Part shown: one piece after another, positions 43,565 through 52,865 of the stretch
Position numbering within the stretch: the first letter of the stretch is position 1
How the letters are laid out: each line of letters starts with the position of its first letter
Assembly (NCBI GenBank): GCA_963709325.1
Contig: CAVPVV010000003.1
Location: 930,001-994,000 of the forward strand
DNA from: VFZN01 sp963709325
Lineage (GTDB): Bacteria; Acidobacteriota; Vicinamibacteria; Vicinamibacterales; UBA2999
DNA length: 64,000 bases
Direction of reading: 5' to 3'
Notes under the pieces: model-generated
Told to the model about the DNA's origin: nothing
Databases searched by the model: none
What the model saw: only the letters and a program-made list of their open reading frames with translations
Translations under genes and position numbers: made by a program

Positions 43565-44078
43565 CGCATACGCCAAGGCGCCAACCGACCGGCGCGACTT
43601 CCTGCTCACGCTCGGCGCCGGCGCCGGGGTTGCGGCGATCGCGGTGCAGACCGCGGCGTCGCTCGGTCGCTGGTGCCAAATGTCTCCTACGACTCGCCGA
43701 CGACGGTGAAGCTCGGTCAGCCCGGCGGACTTCCCCGATGGCATCAAGTTCCTTCCCGACGAGCGGCTGTTCGTCTTCCGCGACGGCAAGACCTTTCACG
43801 CGATCTCGGCGGTCTGCACGCACCTGGGTTGCACGGTGCGCGCCGAAGCGCTCAGCAACGTTCAGACCGAAAAGGTGAACGGCGCCGAAATGCGCCTCAC
43901 GCACCGCTTCCTGTGCCCGTGCCACGGCTCCCAGTACAAGGGCGACGGCTCGAACGTGTCGGGCCCGGCACCCAAGCCGCTCGCCTGGTATCGACTGTCC
44001 GTCTCGCCGGACGACGGTCAGCTGATCGTGGACTTGGCCGATCAGGTCGGCACCGACTTCCGGCTGACCCTGGGGTGA
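43557..44078 (+). CDS. Rieske [2Fe-2S] protein, two frameshifts
   Basis: Membrane-anchored Rieske subunit of a cytochrome bc-type complex. The N-terminus is a twin-Arg-like anchor (TDRRDFLLTLGAGAGVAA, then VQTAASL). After shifts at about 43665 and 43728, each restored by one base, it reads LVPNVSYDSPTTVKLGQPG and DFPDGIKFLPDERLFVFRDG. The cluster motifs are CTHLGC and CPCHGS. The product would be about 173 residues. Ligands are all intact. The cytochrome b gene follows after 4 bp. In clade II nos clusters, Rieske and cytochrome b genes commonly accompany nosZ and deliver quinol electrons. Confidence 0.87.
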
Positions 44079-44082
44079 AGCC

Positions 44083-45433
44083 ATGCGACTGCCACTGGTT
44101 GCCCGCAAAGCCGAGCCCGACCCGCCGGGCGTCCGCTCGCAATTCGGGTGGAGCCTCTCACCGCGGTCGGATCGCGAGGCCGGCGATGCCATTGCCTCGA
44201 ACTTCGTCTATCACGCGTTCCCCGCCAAGGTCAGCAAGGCGTCGATGGCCTGGAACTACTCGTTCTGGCTTGGGACCGTCTCCGCGGCGCTCTTCTTCCT
44301 GCTGATTCTCTCCGGCCTGCCGCTGCTGTTCCTCTACGTGCCTTCGGTCGAACGCGCGTATCAGTCGGTGAAAGACATCGAGTTCGTCATCACCTTCGGG
44401 TCCTGGATCCGCGCGGTGCACCGCATCTCCGCGCACCTGATGGTGATCGCGGTGTTCCTCCACCTGATGCGCGTCTTTCTGACCGGCGCCTACAAGAACG
44501 GCGCCGGCCGCGGCCAGCATCGCGAGTGGAACTGGGTGCTCGGTGTCGTGATGCTGCTGGTCACGCTGTTCCTGTCGTTCACCGGCTACCTGCTGCCCTG
44601 GGACCAGCTCGCGTTCTGGGCGGTGACGGTCGGCACCAACATCGCCTCGTCGATCCCGTGGATCGGGCCGACCGTCCGGGAGCTGCTGATCGGCGGCCGG
44701 ACCATCGAGCAGGCCACACTCATCCGCTTCTACGTTCTGCACATCGTGATCCTGCCGCTCGGCCTCGGGGCGCTGTTCGCCTATCACATGTGGCGGGTGC
44801 GGAAGGACGGCGGACTGGCGCGCGCCGAGCAGGAGGCGTTGCTCGAGCGGCCGCGTGAGGCCGCGATTACCACGACCAAGACCTACACGCTGCTTGGCGT
44901 GGCAAGAGGACAGGCACCGGTGATCAGGGCCCAGGCGATCGAAGCGCCGGATACCACGGTCAACGCTGTGCCCGATCTGGTGCGGCGCACCGCCATCGCC
45001 ACGCTCGGCACCATTGCCATCGTCGGCATCATGGCGGTGTTCATCGCTTCGCCGCTCGAGGAGCCGGCGAACGCGCTGGTGACACCGAACCCGGCCAAGG
45101 CGCCGTGGTACTTCCTGTGGCTGCAGGAGATCGTCACCGACACGACCATCCACCTCGGGTCGTTCACCTTGAACGGGGCCTTCGTCGGCGGCGTGATTCT
45201 TCCGGGACTCCTCGTTGCGCTGCTGACGGCGTGGCCGTGGCTGGATCGCTCGACCCGTCTCGCCGCAGGCGTGTGGTTCGCGCGCGGTCCGGCGCCCGGC
45301 AGAACGCCGTGTTCCTGTTGATCGTGATCGGCATCCTCGTCCTGACGTTCGTCGGCACCGCGATGCGCGGGCCCTACTGGCAGCTTCTACTGGCCGTGGG
45401 AGGCCTGGCCGGACATTCCCGGGCAGGATCTGA
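44083..45433 (+). CDS. cytochrome b of a bc-type complex, frameshifts near the C-terminus
   Basis: A fused b6/subunit-IV type cytochrome b of about 450 residues. Heme His pairs lie in AVHRISAHLMVIAVFLHLMRVF and YVLHIVILPLGLGALFAYHMW. YLLPWDQLAFWAVTVGTN matches the Qo region, and the PEWY loop appears as PAKAPWYFLWLQE. Three one-base shifts at about 45295, 45388 and 45420 break the end; joined frames give NAVFLLIVIGILVLTFVGTA, MRGPYW, YWPWEAWPDIPG. The stop lies one base before the cytochrome c ATG. It oxidises quinol for the pentaheme cytochrome and finally NosZ, by inference from order. Confidence 0.87.
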
Positions 45434-45434
45434 G

Positions 45435-46661
45435 ATGGAACAGCGCACAAACTCTCCCTATCCGCGGATCGACAGGCCAGTGCTGGCCTTGGTTGGCATC
45501 GTGCTGGTGATCGGGACGGTGCTCTTCATCTGGAGCGACCGGGCCACGGACTGGCGGTACTACCAGTACGAGTTCCGCAACATGGTCGCCGAGCAGTTCG
45601 GCGACGACAAGGCGGCCACCGTACCGAGCGGCCTCCAGCAGATCTGGGTAGCCGATCTCGAGCGGGCCGACCGCTGCACGACGTGCCACCAGGCGACGAA
45701 CTGGAAAGGGTTCGAGAAAGCAGAGCAACCCTGGCGGACGCATCCGGTTGAGCCGCTCAGAACTCATCCCGTCGAGAAGTTCGGGTGCACGTCCTGCCAC
45801 GGCGGCCAGGGCTGGGCGATCGACACGGACGCCGCGCACGGCCAGGTCGCGCACTGGGAGGAGCCGCTTCTCAGCCGTTCGCTCGGCGAGGCCTACACGC
45901 TGGCCGGCGACAAGAACGCGCTGATGCAGATGAACTGCAACAGCTGCCATCGCTACGACCGGCAGACCAAGGGCGCGACTGCGATCAACCTGGCAAAACA
46001 GCTCGTCCAGGAGAAGGGCTGTCGCGCCTGCCACGTGATCAACGGCTTTGGCGGCACGATCGGGCCCGATCTCACCGAGGTCGGTGAAAAGGCCCCGGAA
46101 CAGTACGACTTCAGCCGCCTCTCGGGCCAGCGGACCGCTTTTGGCTGGCACGTCGCGCACTTCAAGGATCCGCGCGCGCTGTCCGAAGGCACGGTGATGC
46201 CGAACTTCAACTTCACGACCGAACAGGCGCAGGCGCTGTCGATGCTCGTGCTCTCGTGGCAGCGACACGAGACGCCGGCACGCTATCTGGCTGGCGCGCC
46301 GCGAACCGATCCGCGGAGTGCGGAGGAGCTCGCCGCCGAAGACAGGATGAAGACCGGTCCTGGCGGCTGGTTCGTGCAGACCGGCTGTTTCGTCTGCCAC
46401 TCGATCTCGTCGCTGGGCGTGAAGAGCCCGGCGCAGATTGGCCCGGACCTTTCAACCGCCGTCGAAGACGTGCAGAGCCGCTTCGGCATGACGGTTGACG
46501 CCTTCCTCGCCAACCCCACCGGCACGATGAGCGTGGTGCTGTCGCGCCAGATCATCCTGACGCCGGAGCAGAAGCAAACGGCGATTCAGAAGCTCCGCGA
46601 GGCGTTTGCCGAGCACCAGCGGCAGCGCGCCGCAGGCGTCGCGCCCGCAGCCAGTCATTAG
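45435..46661 (+). CDS. membrane-anchored pentaheme cytochrome c
   Basis: A 408-residue protein with one N-terminal TM helix (PVLALVGIVLVIGTVLFIW). Five heme sites: CTTCH (residue 81), CTSCH (118), CNSCH (168), CRACH (196) and CFVCH (318). The second half is like a diheme cytochrome with AFGWHVAHFKDPRALSEGTV, then MPNFNFT supplying a Met ligand. It takes the place of cytochrome c1 in this operon. It probably carries electrons from the Rieske/cytochrome b pair to NosZ in the periplasm. It ends 9 bp before nosZ. Confidence 0.87.
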   Translation: MEQRTNSPYPRIDRPVLALVGIVLVIGTVLFIWSDRATDWRYYQYEFRNMVAEQFGDDKAATVPSGLQQIWVADLERADRCTTCHQATNWKGFEKAEQPWRTHPVEPLRTHPVEKFGCTSCHGGQGWAIDTDAAHGQVAHWEEPLLSRSLGEAYTLAGDKNALMQMNCNSCHRYDRQTKGATAINLAKQLVQEKGCRACHVINGFGGTIGPDLTEVGEKAPEQYDFSRLSGQRTAFGWHVAHFKDPRALSEGTVMPNFNFTTEQAQALSMLVLSWQRHETPARYLAGAPRTDPRSAEELAAEDRMKTGPGGWFVQTGCFVCHSISSLGVKSPAQIGPDLSTAVEDVQSRFGMTVDAFLANPTGTMSVVLSRQIILTPEQKQTAIQKLREAFAEHQRQRAAGVAPAASH

Positions 46662-46670
46662 GAGGCCATT

Positions 46671-48530
46671 ATGAGAGAAAGTCCAAGCCTGCACGCCTGG
46701 GCGAAGGTGCTCATCCTCGCCACGCTCGTGCTCGCCGCCACGCAGTGCACCCCGAGCCGCCCGCAGTCACGCCAGGGAGGCGGCGGCGCCGTTCAGTCGG
46801 ACCTTGCCGTCGCCGCGCAGAAGAGCTACGTCGCGCCCGGCGACCTCGACCAGTACTACATGTTCTCGTCAGGCGGTCACTCGGGCCAGATCTACGTCTA
46901 CGGCGTGCCGTCGATGCGTCACATCTCGACGATCCCGGTCTTCTCGCCCTACCCTGCCACCGGCTACGGGTTCGACGACGACAGCAAGAAGATGCTCGGG
47001 GACCTCACGTGGGGTGACGTGCATCACCCGTCGTTGTCGGAGACCAAGGGCGACTACGACGGCCGCTGGTTGTTCGTCAACGAGATGAACGGCCGGATGG
47101 CGCGAATCGACCTGCGTGACTTCAAGACGAAGCAGATCATCGGGCCGGTGGCAAACCTGCACGGCAACCACGCGTCGGCCTTCGTCACGCCGAATACCGA
47201 GTACGCGCTGATGGCGTCACGCTTCTCGCGCCCGGTCCCGAACCGGCCCATCGGCGTCGACAAGTACGCCACCGACTACAAGGGGATTGTCGCCGGGATC
47301 AAGATCGATCCGAAGTCGGGCGAGATGTCGCTCGGCTGGGAGATCCTGATGCCGCCGTTCGACTTCGACCTCGGCGATGCCGGCAAGGGACCCTCCGAAG
47401 GGTAGTTCTTCCTCACCTCGTACAACACCGAGCGCGCGACTGGCAAACTGGAGGTCACCTCTGCCCAGCGAGACCGCGACTACATCGCGATGGTTGACTG
47501 GCGCCTGGCCGAAAAGGCCGTGGCGGAAGGCAAGGCCGACACCATCGACGGAGTAAAGGTGATCGATCCGGTGAAGGTCCCCGGGCTGGTCTATCTCCTC
47601 CCCTGTGGCAAGTCGCCGCACGGCGTGGACGTCGCGCCGAATGGCAACTGGATCGTCGGCTCTGGCAAGCTGCAGGGCGTCACCACGGTCTTCAACTTCG
47701 AGAAGATCCAGACCGCGATCAAGAACCGCGACTTCACGGGAGAGGAAGACGCGATTCCGGTCCTCAAGTACGAATCGATCAAGGACGCCGAGGTCCCGGT
47801 CGGCCTCGGGCCGCTTCACACGCAGTTCGGTCCCGACAACTGGGCCTATACGTCGCTGTTCGTGGACAGCGCCGTGGCGAAATGGAAACTTGGGACCTGG
47901 GAAGTGGTGGACAAGGCGCCGATGTCCTATTCCATCGGTCACCTCACGGCCGCCGAAGGTGACACAGTCAGCCCTGACGGGACCTACCTGGTGGGCCTCA
48001 ATAAGCTCTCGCACGGCCGGCATCTCTCGGTCGGGCCGTCTCAGCCCGAGTCGTCGCAGCTGCTCGACATCTCGGACGAGAAGATGAAGCTCCTCTACGA
48101 CGCGTTCACTGAGCCCGAGCCGCACTACGCCCAGATGATCAAGGCCGACAAGATCAAGCCGATCGAGGTCTACCCGAAAGAAGAGAACAAGCACCCGCTC
48201 GCGGTCTGGGACGTCAACCAGGCCGGCGTGGCCCGGAACGGCAAGAACGTGGTCGTGAAGATGGTGGCGGTGCGCTCGACACTGACGCCGACGGAGTTCC
48301 AGGTGCAGGCAGGCGATCAGGTGACCGTCGCGATCACGAATATCGAACAGACCACCGACGAGCTCCATGGCTTCGGGCTGCTCGACTACAACATCAACGT
48401 CGTCATCGACCCGGGCGAAACGAAGACGGTCACCTTCACCGCCAAGAAATCCGGCGTCTTCGCCTATTACTGCACCAACTTCTGCTCAGCGCTACATCAG
48501 GAAATGCAGGGGTACATGGTCGTCAAATGA
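46671..48530 (+). CDS. nosZ: nitrous-oxide reductase, clade II, with one in-frame amber codon
   Basis: NosZ reduces N2O to N2 in the periplasm. The product would be 619 residues with a Sec-type signal (WAKVLILATLVLAATQC), typical of clade II rather than the Tat-exported clade I. CuZ ligands are seen in WGDVHHPSLSE (H118, H119), NLHGNHASAF, GKSPHGVDVAPNG, GPLHTQFG and SIGHLTA. The CuA site is CTNFCSALHQEM (C601, C605, H609, M612) with DELHGFGL. TAG at 47403-47405 replaces the Trp codon of EGWFF; both sides are in the same frame, so it is a single G-to-A change. AGGAGG precedes the ATG. Confidence 0.95.
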
Positions 48531-48590
48531 CCTCCTAACTAACTGCTGACTCCTAACTCCTGACTCCTGACTCCTGACTCCTTTCCTTGA
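48531..48590. repeat. heptamer repeat array, CTCCTGA family, between nosZ and nosB-like gene
   Basis: About seven 7-bp units, CTCCTAA or CTCCTGA, start directly after the nosZ stop codon and end just before the ribosome binding site (GAGGTGA) of the next gene. Single arm; genes on both sides run in the same direction. Confidence 0.85.
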
Positions 48591-48598
48591 GGTGACAC

Positions 48599-49259
48599 AT
48601 GCAGGCCGCGCTCGTTCGTGACGTCCGGTTCCTCGATCAGACGATCGATGGACGAGCGCGCCTGGTGATCCTCCTGGCCACTCTTTTGTTGGCGGCTACC
48701 TATGTCTTCCCGCTCTGGAACCTGACGATGTTCGCGCCGCAGTACCCGGACGGGCTGCGGCTCGATATCTACTCCTACACGCTCGCCGGCGGCAATCACG
48801 GGCAGGACGTCAAGGAGATCAACGTCCTCAATCACTACATCGGGATGCACGATCTCGCGAACGAATCGTTCTCTGAATTCCAGTGGATGCCGTTCGTGAT
48901 CGGCGCGATCGGCCTGCTGCTACTCCGAGCGGTCGTCCACGGCACGATCGCGGCGCTGCTCGACGTCACGATGCTGTTCCTGTACTTCGGCGCGTTCTCG
49001 GCCTGGTCGTTCGGATACAAGCTCTATCGCTACGGTCACGATCTCGCTCCCGACGCCGCGATCAAGGTCGCCGCCATTCATGCCGCCGGCGTTCGGTTAC
49101 CGGCAGATCGCGAATTTCGAGGTTTACTCGTATCCCCGCGCCGGCACCTACGTGATGGTCGCGGCCATCACCCTGCTGGCGGCGACGCTCGCCTGGTCGT
49201 GGTGGCGGGCGTGGAGGACCGGCGATCGCCTGCCAGGCGCGCCGGCAACAAGGCCGTGA
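48599..49259 (+). CDS. nosB: NosB-like integral membrane protein, one frameshift
   Basis: A protein of about 219 residues, position-equivalent to nosB of clade II nos clusters. TM segments: LVILLATLLLAATYVFPLW, FVIGAIGLLLLRAVVHGTI, LLDVTMLFLYFGAFSAWSF and, after the shift, YVMVAAITLLAATLAWSWW. The loop with NHYIGMHDLANESFSEFQWM holds conserved-looking His residues. At about 49070 one base is extra; the other frame gives PFMPPAFGYRQIANFEVYSY and ends at a TGA overlapping the nosD GTG. Its role in N2O reduction is not established; it is needed in the cluster as inferred from conservation. Confidence 0.75.
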
Positions 49260-50656
49260 GGCCGGTCTACGGCGTGCTGCTCGTGCTGTCCCTCGTGGCG
49301 CTCTGCCCCCAAAACGTGGCGGCACAGGGCGAGGACGCGCAGCCGGCCTCTGGCGCGATTGAAGGCCGGCCCGCGCCTGCTGACACGTCGCCGCTCCAGG
49401 CGCTCGTGGATCGCGCCGCGCCGGGCACGCGCATTGTCGTTCCGCCGGGAACCTATCAAGGCGATCTCTATATCGATCGGGCGATCACGCTGGTCGGAAC
49501 CGACCACCCGCGGCTCGTCGGCTCCGGTCGCGGCAGCGTGGTACGGGTCCGGGCGGCCGACGTTCTCATCGACGGGTTCGACATCGATGGCCGCCGCGGC
49601 GGCGATCTCGGCCGCGACACATCGGGCATCCATATCACGGCGTCGCGCGTCACCGTTCGCGACTGCCGCGTCCACGACACCCTGTTCGGCATCTACCTGC
49701 GGGAGTCCGACGATGTGGTCATCGCAAACAGCACGGTGATCGGGATTCCGGACCGGCCGCCTGGCGAGATCGGCAGCGGCATTCACGTCTGGAACAGCCA
49801 GCGGTTCCGGTTGACCGACAACGAGATCGCCGGGACGCGCGACGGCATGTACATCCAGTCGTCTTCGAACGGCCTGGTGCGGGGCAACCGCGCCCGCGAT
49901 CTGCGCTACGGGCTTCACTACATGTTCTCCGACGACAACGTCTTCGAGGACAACTCGTTCGAGAACGGGGCGGCCGGCACCGCTCTGATGTACTCGAAGC
50001 GACTGGTGTTCCGGCGCAATCGCTTCGTACGCAATCGGGGCTTCGCCTCGGTCGGACTCCTCCTCAAGGCTTGCGACGAGGTGATCGCCGAGGACAACCT
50101 GATCGCCGACAACGCACGCGGGGTGTTTCTCGAAGGGTCGTATCGGAACCAGTTCCGCCGCAACGCGATCGCGATGTCTGACATCGCGCTCGTCATCTAC
50201 GATTCGAGTGGCGAGAACGTCTTCGAGGGGAACTCGTTCGTCGGCAACCTCACGCCGCTGTCACTGTCAGGACGCCGCACCGACACGCGATTCGCGCGCA
50301 ATTACTGGTCCGAGCACGGGGAGCCGGATCTCGACGGAGACGGCATCGCCGACCGACCGTACCGGCTCTCGAACGTGTTCGATCACATGCGCGGCAACCT
50401 GACCGCTGCCGACCTCTTTGCCCATGGCGTTGCGGTGGCCGCGCTGGGCGCGGCCGAGCGGACCTTCCCCGTGCTCGATCCCATTCCTGTCGTGGACGAA
50501 CAACCGCTGGCTCACCCGCCGGATCTTCCGCAGGTGCCGAGCGGTTCGGCGTCGTTCCGAACCGCGACGACCACGGCCTGGACGTCGTCGTGGCTGATCC
50601 TCGCGGCTGGCGCTGGCGCGCTCGCCTTCGGGCGCCGAGGCTGGGGGACACCGTGA
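49256..50656 (+). CDS. nosD: NosD periplasmic copper-site maturation protein
   Basis: A 466-residue protein with signal peptide (VYGVLLVLSLVALCPQNVAA). A parallel beta-helix of CASH/NosD repeats follows: GTRIVVPPGTYQGDLYID, SGIHITASRVTVRDCRVHDT, GDMYI-like turns, YGLHYMFSDDNVFEDNSFEN and GVFLEGSYRNQFRRNAIAMS. DLDGDGIADRPYRLSNVFD near the end is typical. A C-terminal TM (WLILAAGAGALAFGRRGW) may anchor it. It works with NosF and NosY to build the CuZ cluster of NosZ. GTGA overlaps link it to the genes on both sides. Confidence 0.92.
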   Translation: MRPVYGVLLVLSLVALCPQNVAAQGEDAQPASGAIEGRPAPADTSPLQALVDRAAPGTRIVVPPGTYQGDLYIDRAITLVGTDHPRLVGSGRGSVVRVRAADVLIDGFDIDGRRGGDLGRDTSGIHITASRVTVRDCRVHDTLFGIYLRESDDVVIANSTVIGIPDRPPGEIGSGIHVWNSQRFRLTDNEIAGTRDGMYIQSSSNGLVRGNRARDLRYGLHYMFSDDNVFEDNSFENGAAGTALMYSKRLVFRRNRFVRNRGFASVGLLLKACDEVIAEDNLIADNARGVFLEGSYRNQFRRNAIAMSDIALVIYDSSGENVFEGNSFVGNLTPLSLSGRRTDTRFARNYWSEHGEPDLDGDGIADRPYRLSNVFDHMRGNLTAADLFAHGVAVAALGAAERTFPVLDPIPVVDEQPLAHPPDLPQVPSGSASFRTATTTAWTSSWLILAAGAGALAFGRRGWGTP

Positions 50657-51552
50657 TCCGCTACCAGCAATTCACCAAGGCGTACGGGGATCGCCGGGTC
50701 GTCGACGGACTCACGTTCGAGGTCCCGGCCGGAACCGTGGTCGCGCTGCTTGGCCCGAACGGGTCGGGCAAGACGACTTCGATCAAAGCTGCCGCTGGCC
50801 TGCTTCGGCCCACTGCTGGCGCGGTCGTCATCGGCACCGACGCGCTGGCGGCGACGGATGCGCGAGCGCGGGAGCGTGTGTCGTTCCTGCCGCAGCGGGT
50901 CTCGTTCCCGGAAACCCTGACCGGTCGCGAGGTGGTCGAGTTCTACAGGCGTCTGCGCGAGGCGCCGATCGACGCTGCGGATCGGGTTCTCAAGTTCGCG
51001 TCGCTCAACGGTGCGGGCGCCCGCGCGGTCGGGACCTATTCGGGCGGAATGGTCCAGCGGCTCGGCCTGGCGGTCGCCAGCCTGGCGGACACCGACGTGC
51101 TGCTGCTCGACGAACCGACCGCGGCACTCGATCCCGACGGGCTTTGCGCGTTCTACGGCCTGATCGAGGCGCGCCGAAAGGCGGGCGGCTCGGTGTTCTT
51201 CAGCTCGCACCAACTGGGCGACGTGGAGCGGCTCGCCGACCTGATGGCGGTAATCGTCCACGGCCGGCTCGTTGCGGTGCTCAGCGAGCGCGAGCTCGCG
51301 GCCAGGCTCGCCGATCGCGGCCTGATGCGCGTGCGGCTGGCCGCGCGCATCGGCGGGATGCTCGAACAGCTTCGTACGATCTCGCCGAAGGCGCTGTGGC
51401 ATGGCGAGGAGCTGATCCTCCCAGGGCCAGCGTCGGCGCGACCGCAGATGCTGGACATCGTCCGCGCCGCGGGCGGCGACGTCCGCGGCCTCACGGCAGA
51501 AGAAGGGCGGCTGGACGAGTTCTATCGCGAGCTGGTGGGAGAGCCGTCATGA
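50653..51552 (+). CDS. nosF: NosF ABC transporter ATPase
   Basis: A 299-residue ATPase. Walker A GPNGSGKTT (about residue 34), Q-loop FLPQRVSFPETLTG, signature YSGGMVQRLG, Walker B DVLLLDEPTAALDPDG and the switch His in FFSSHQLGDVERLADL are all intact. The C-terminal 80 residues form the extra domain of Nos-type ATPases. With NosY and NosD it forms the complex that loads or remodels NosZ copper. Starts with GTG inside the nosD stop and ends inside the nosL start. Confidence 0.93.
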   Translation: MIRYQQFTKAYGDRRVVDGLTFEVPAGTVVALLGPNGSGKTTSIKAAAGLLRPTAGAVVIGTDALAATDARARERVSFLPQRVSFPETLTGREVVEFYRRLREAPIDAADRVLKFASLNGAGARAVGTYSGGMVQRLGLAVASLADTDVLLLDEPTAALDPDGLCAFYGLIEARRKAGGSVFFSSHQLGDVERLADLMAVIVHGRLVAVLSERELAARLADRGLMRVRLAARIGGMLEQLRTISPKALWHGEELILPGPASARPQMLDIVRAAGGDVRGLTAEEGRLDEFYRELVGEPS

Positions 51553-52007
51553 GGGGCCCGGGACTTTGGGCCTGGGGCTTGCAGCCTGGAGCCTGGGGCT
51601 TGGGGCTGGCGGCAGCGCTATTGGCCAGCTGCGCGGGCAGCGGTGCGTCTGGGCCAATCGCAATCGATCTGGGTCGCGACGCGTGCAGCCACTGCCGGAT
51701 GGCGATCGTCTCGAGGTCAACCGCGGCGGAGATCGTCGCGCCCGGCGAAGAGCCGCGGCTGTTCGATGATCTCGGCTGCCTGCGGGACTTCGTCGCCTCG
51801 TCGCCTGCTGGTCCCGATGCGGTCGTCTTCGTTGCCGACCACCGCACCGGCACGTGGATCGAAGCACAGCACGCCGTCTTCACGAAAACCTCGCTCCAAA
51901 CGCCGATGGGCTCGGGTCTCGTCGCACACAACGATGACACGTCGCGCGACCAGGACCCGGCGGCCCGCGGCGGCACGCCGGTTTCCATCGGGAGCGTCCT
52001 GCCATGA
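51549..52007 (+). CDS. nosL: NosL copper-delivery lipoprotein with repeat-encoded signal peptide
   Basis: A 152-residue lipoprotein. The lipobox is LLASC with C28. The copper motif DACSHCRM (C46, C49, M51) is that of NosL, and RLFDDLGCLRDFV plus FTKTSLQTPMGSGLVAH complete the family pattern. The n- and h-region of the signal peptide (LWAWGLQPGAWGLGL) is encoded by heptamer repeat units rather than by ordinary sequence. It delivers Cu(I) for NosZ maturation. Overlaps of 4 bp with nosF and nosY. Confidence 0.92.
   Translation: MRGPGLWAWGLQPGAWGLGLAAALLASCAGSGASGPIAIDLGRDACSHCRMAIVSRSTAAEIVAPGEEPRLFDDLGCLRDFVASSPAGPDAVVFVADHRTGTWIEAQHAVFTKTSLQTPMGSGLVAHNDDTSRDQDPAARGGTPVSIGSVLP
51553..51602. 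repeat. heptamer units inside the nosL signal-peptide codons
   Basis: Six units, GGGCCTG, GGGCTTG, CAGCCTG, GAGCCTG, GGGCTTG and GGGCTGG, follow each other with period seven within codons 3-18 of nosL. The consensus is the GGCTTCA/GAGCCTG family of the kinase hairpin at 38.8 kb. Confidence 0.8.
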
Positions 52008-52843
52008 CTCGTCACGCCTCTCCGCTCTGGCTCTGCGCGCGCTACGAGCTGGTGCTCGCGGTCCGTTCGCGCTGGCTGCAGATCTTCGCCGCGGTATTCG
52101 CAGGACTCGCCCTGGCGGTGGCCAGCTCCGGTTACATCCTGTCGGGCGGCCACGGCGTGCAGGACTTCTCCCGAACCGCGGCGTCACTCGTCCAGATCGT
52201 GCTGCTCCTGGTGCCACTAGCGGCGCTCGTCTTTGGCAGCCTTGCGCTCACCTCCGAGCGCGGCGCGGCGGAGCTCCTGTATTCGCAACCAGTGTCGCGC
52301 GGGCGCATCCTGCTCGGACGCGTGCTGGGCGTCTGGGCGGCGCTGGCGGGCGCCGAGCTCGTCGGGTTCGGACTCGCGGGGCTGGTGCTGTCGTCGCAGG
52401 CCGGTGGCGAAGGACTGGACCGCTACGTGGCGCTCGCCGGCACGGCCGTCGGCATCACCGGCGTGTTCCTGTCAATTGCGGCGCTCCTTGCCAGCGGCAA
52501 CACCGGCCGCCGGACGCGGGTCCTGGCTCTCGCCCTGGTCGTCTGGTTCCTGTCCGTCGTGCTGTTCGACGTGATTGCGCTAGGCGCGGCGTCGCTGCTC
52601 CGCTCGGGATCGGCGTCACGCCTTTTGATCTGGGCGACGCTCGTCAATCCCGTCGACGCGGCGCGGACCGGCGCATTGCTGGCCATTGAGGGGACATCGG
52701 CGTTCGGCGCCGCGTCGCTGGCGCTGTTGCGCTTCACGGGCGGGATGGCCGGTGCAGCGGCTGCGGTGGGCACCTCACTGCTGCTGTGGCTGGTCGTCCC
52801 GTTCGCGATCGCGGTGCGATCGCTGTCGCGCACCGATCTCTAA
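52004..52843 (+). CDS. nosY: NosY ABC transporter permease
   Basis: A 279-residue membrane protein with six TM helices: FAAVFAGLALAVASSGYILS, LVQIVLLLVPLAALVFGSLA, GVWAALAGAELVGFGLAGLV, ITGVFLSIAALLASG, VLALALVVWFLSVVLFDVIA and WLVVPFAIAV. TSERGAAELLYSQPVSRGRILLGR is the family coupling loop. It forms the membrane part of the NosDFY complex. This is the last gene of the tightly overlapping nosD-F-L-Y set. Confidence 0.92.
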   Translation: MTRHASPLWLCARYELVLAVRSRWLQIFAAVFAGLALAVASSGYILSGGHGVQDFSRTAASLVQIVLLLVPLAALVFGSLALTSERGAAELLYSQPVSRGRILLGRVLGVWAALAGAELVGFGLAGLVLSSQAGGEGLDRYVALAGTAVGITGVFLSIAALLASGNTGRRTRVLALALVVWFLSVVLFDVIALGAASLLRSGSASRLLIWATLVNPVDAARTGALLAIEGTSAFGAASLALLRFTGGMAGAAAAVGTSLLLWLVVPFAIAVRSLSRTDL

Positions 52844-52865
52844 GGCGCGCTGCCGGGAGGCGGCC

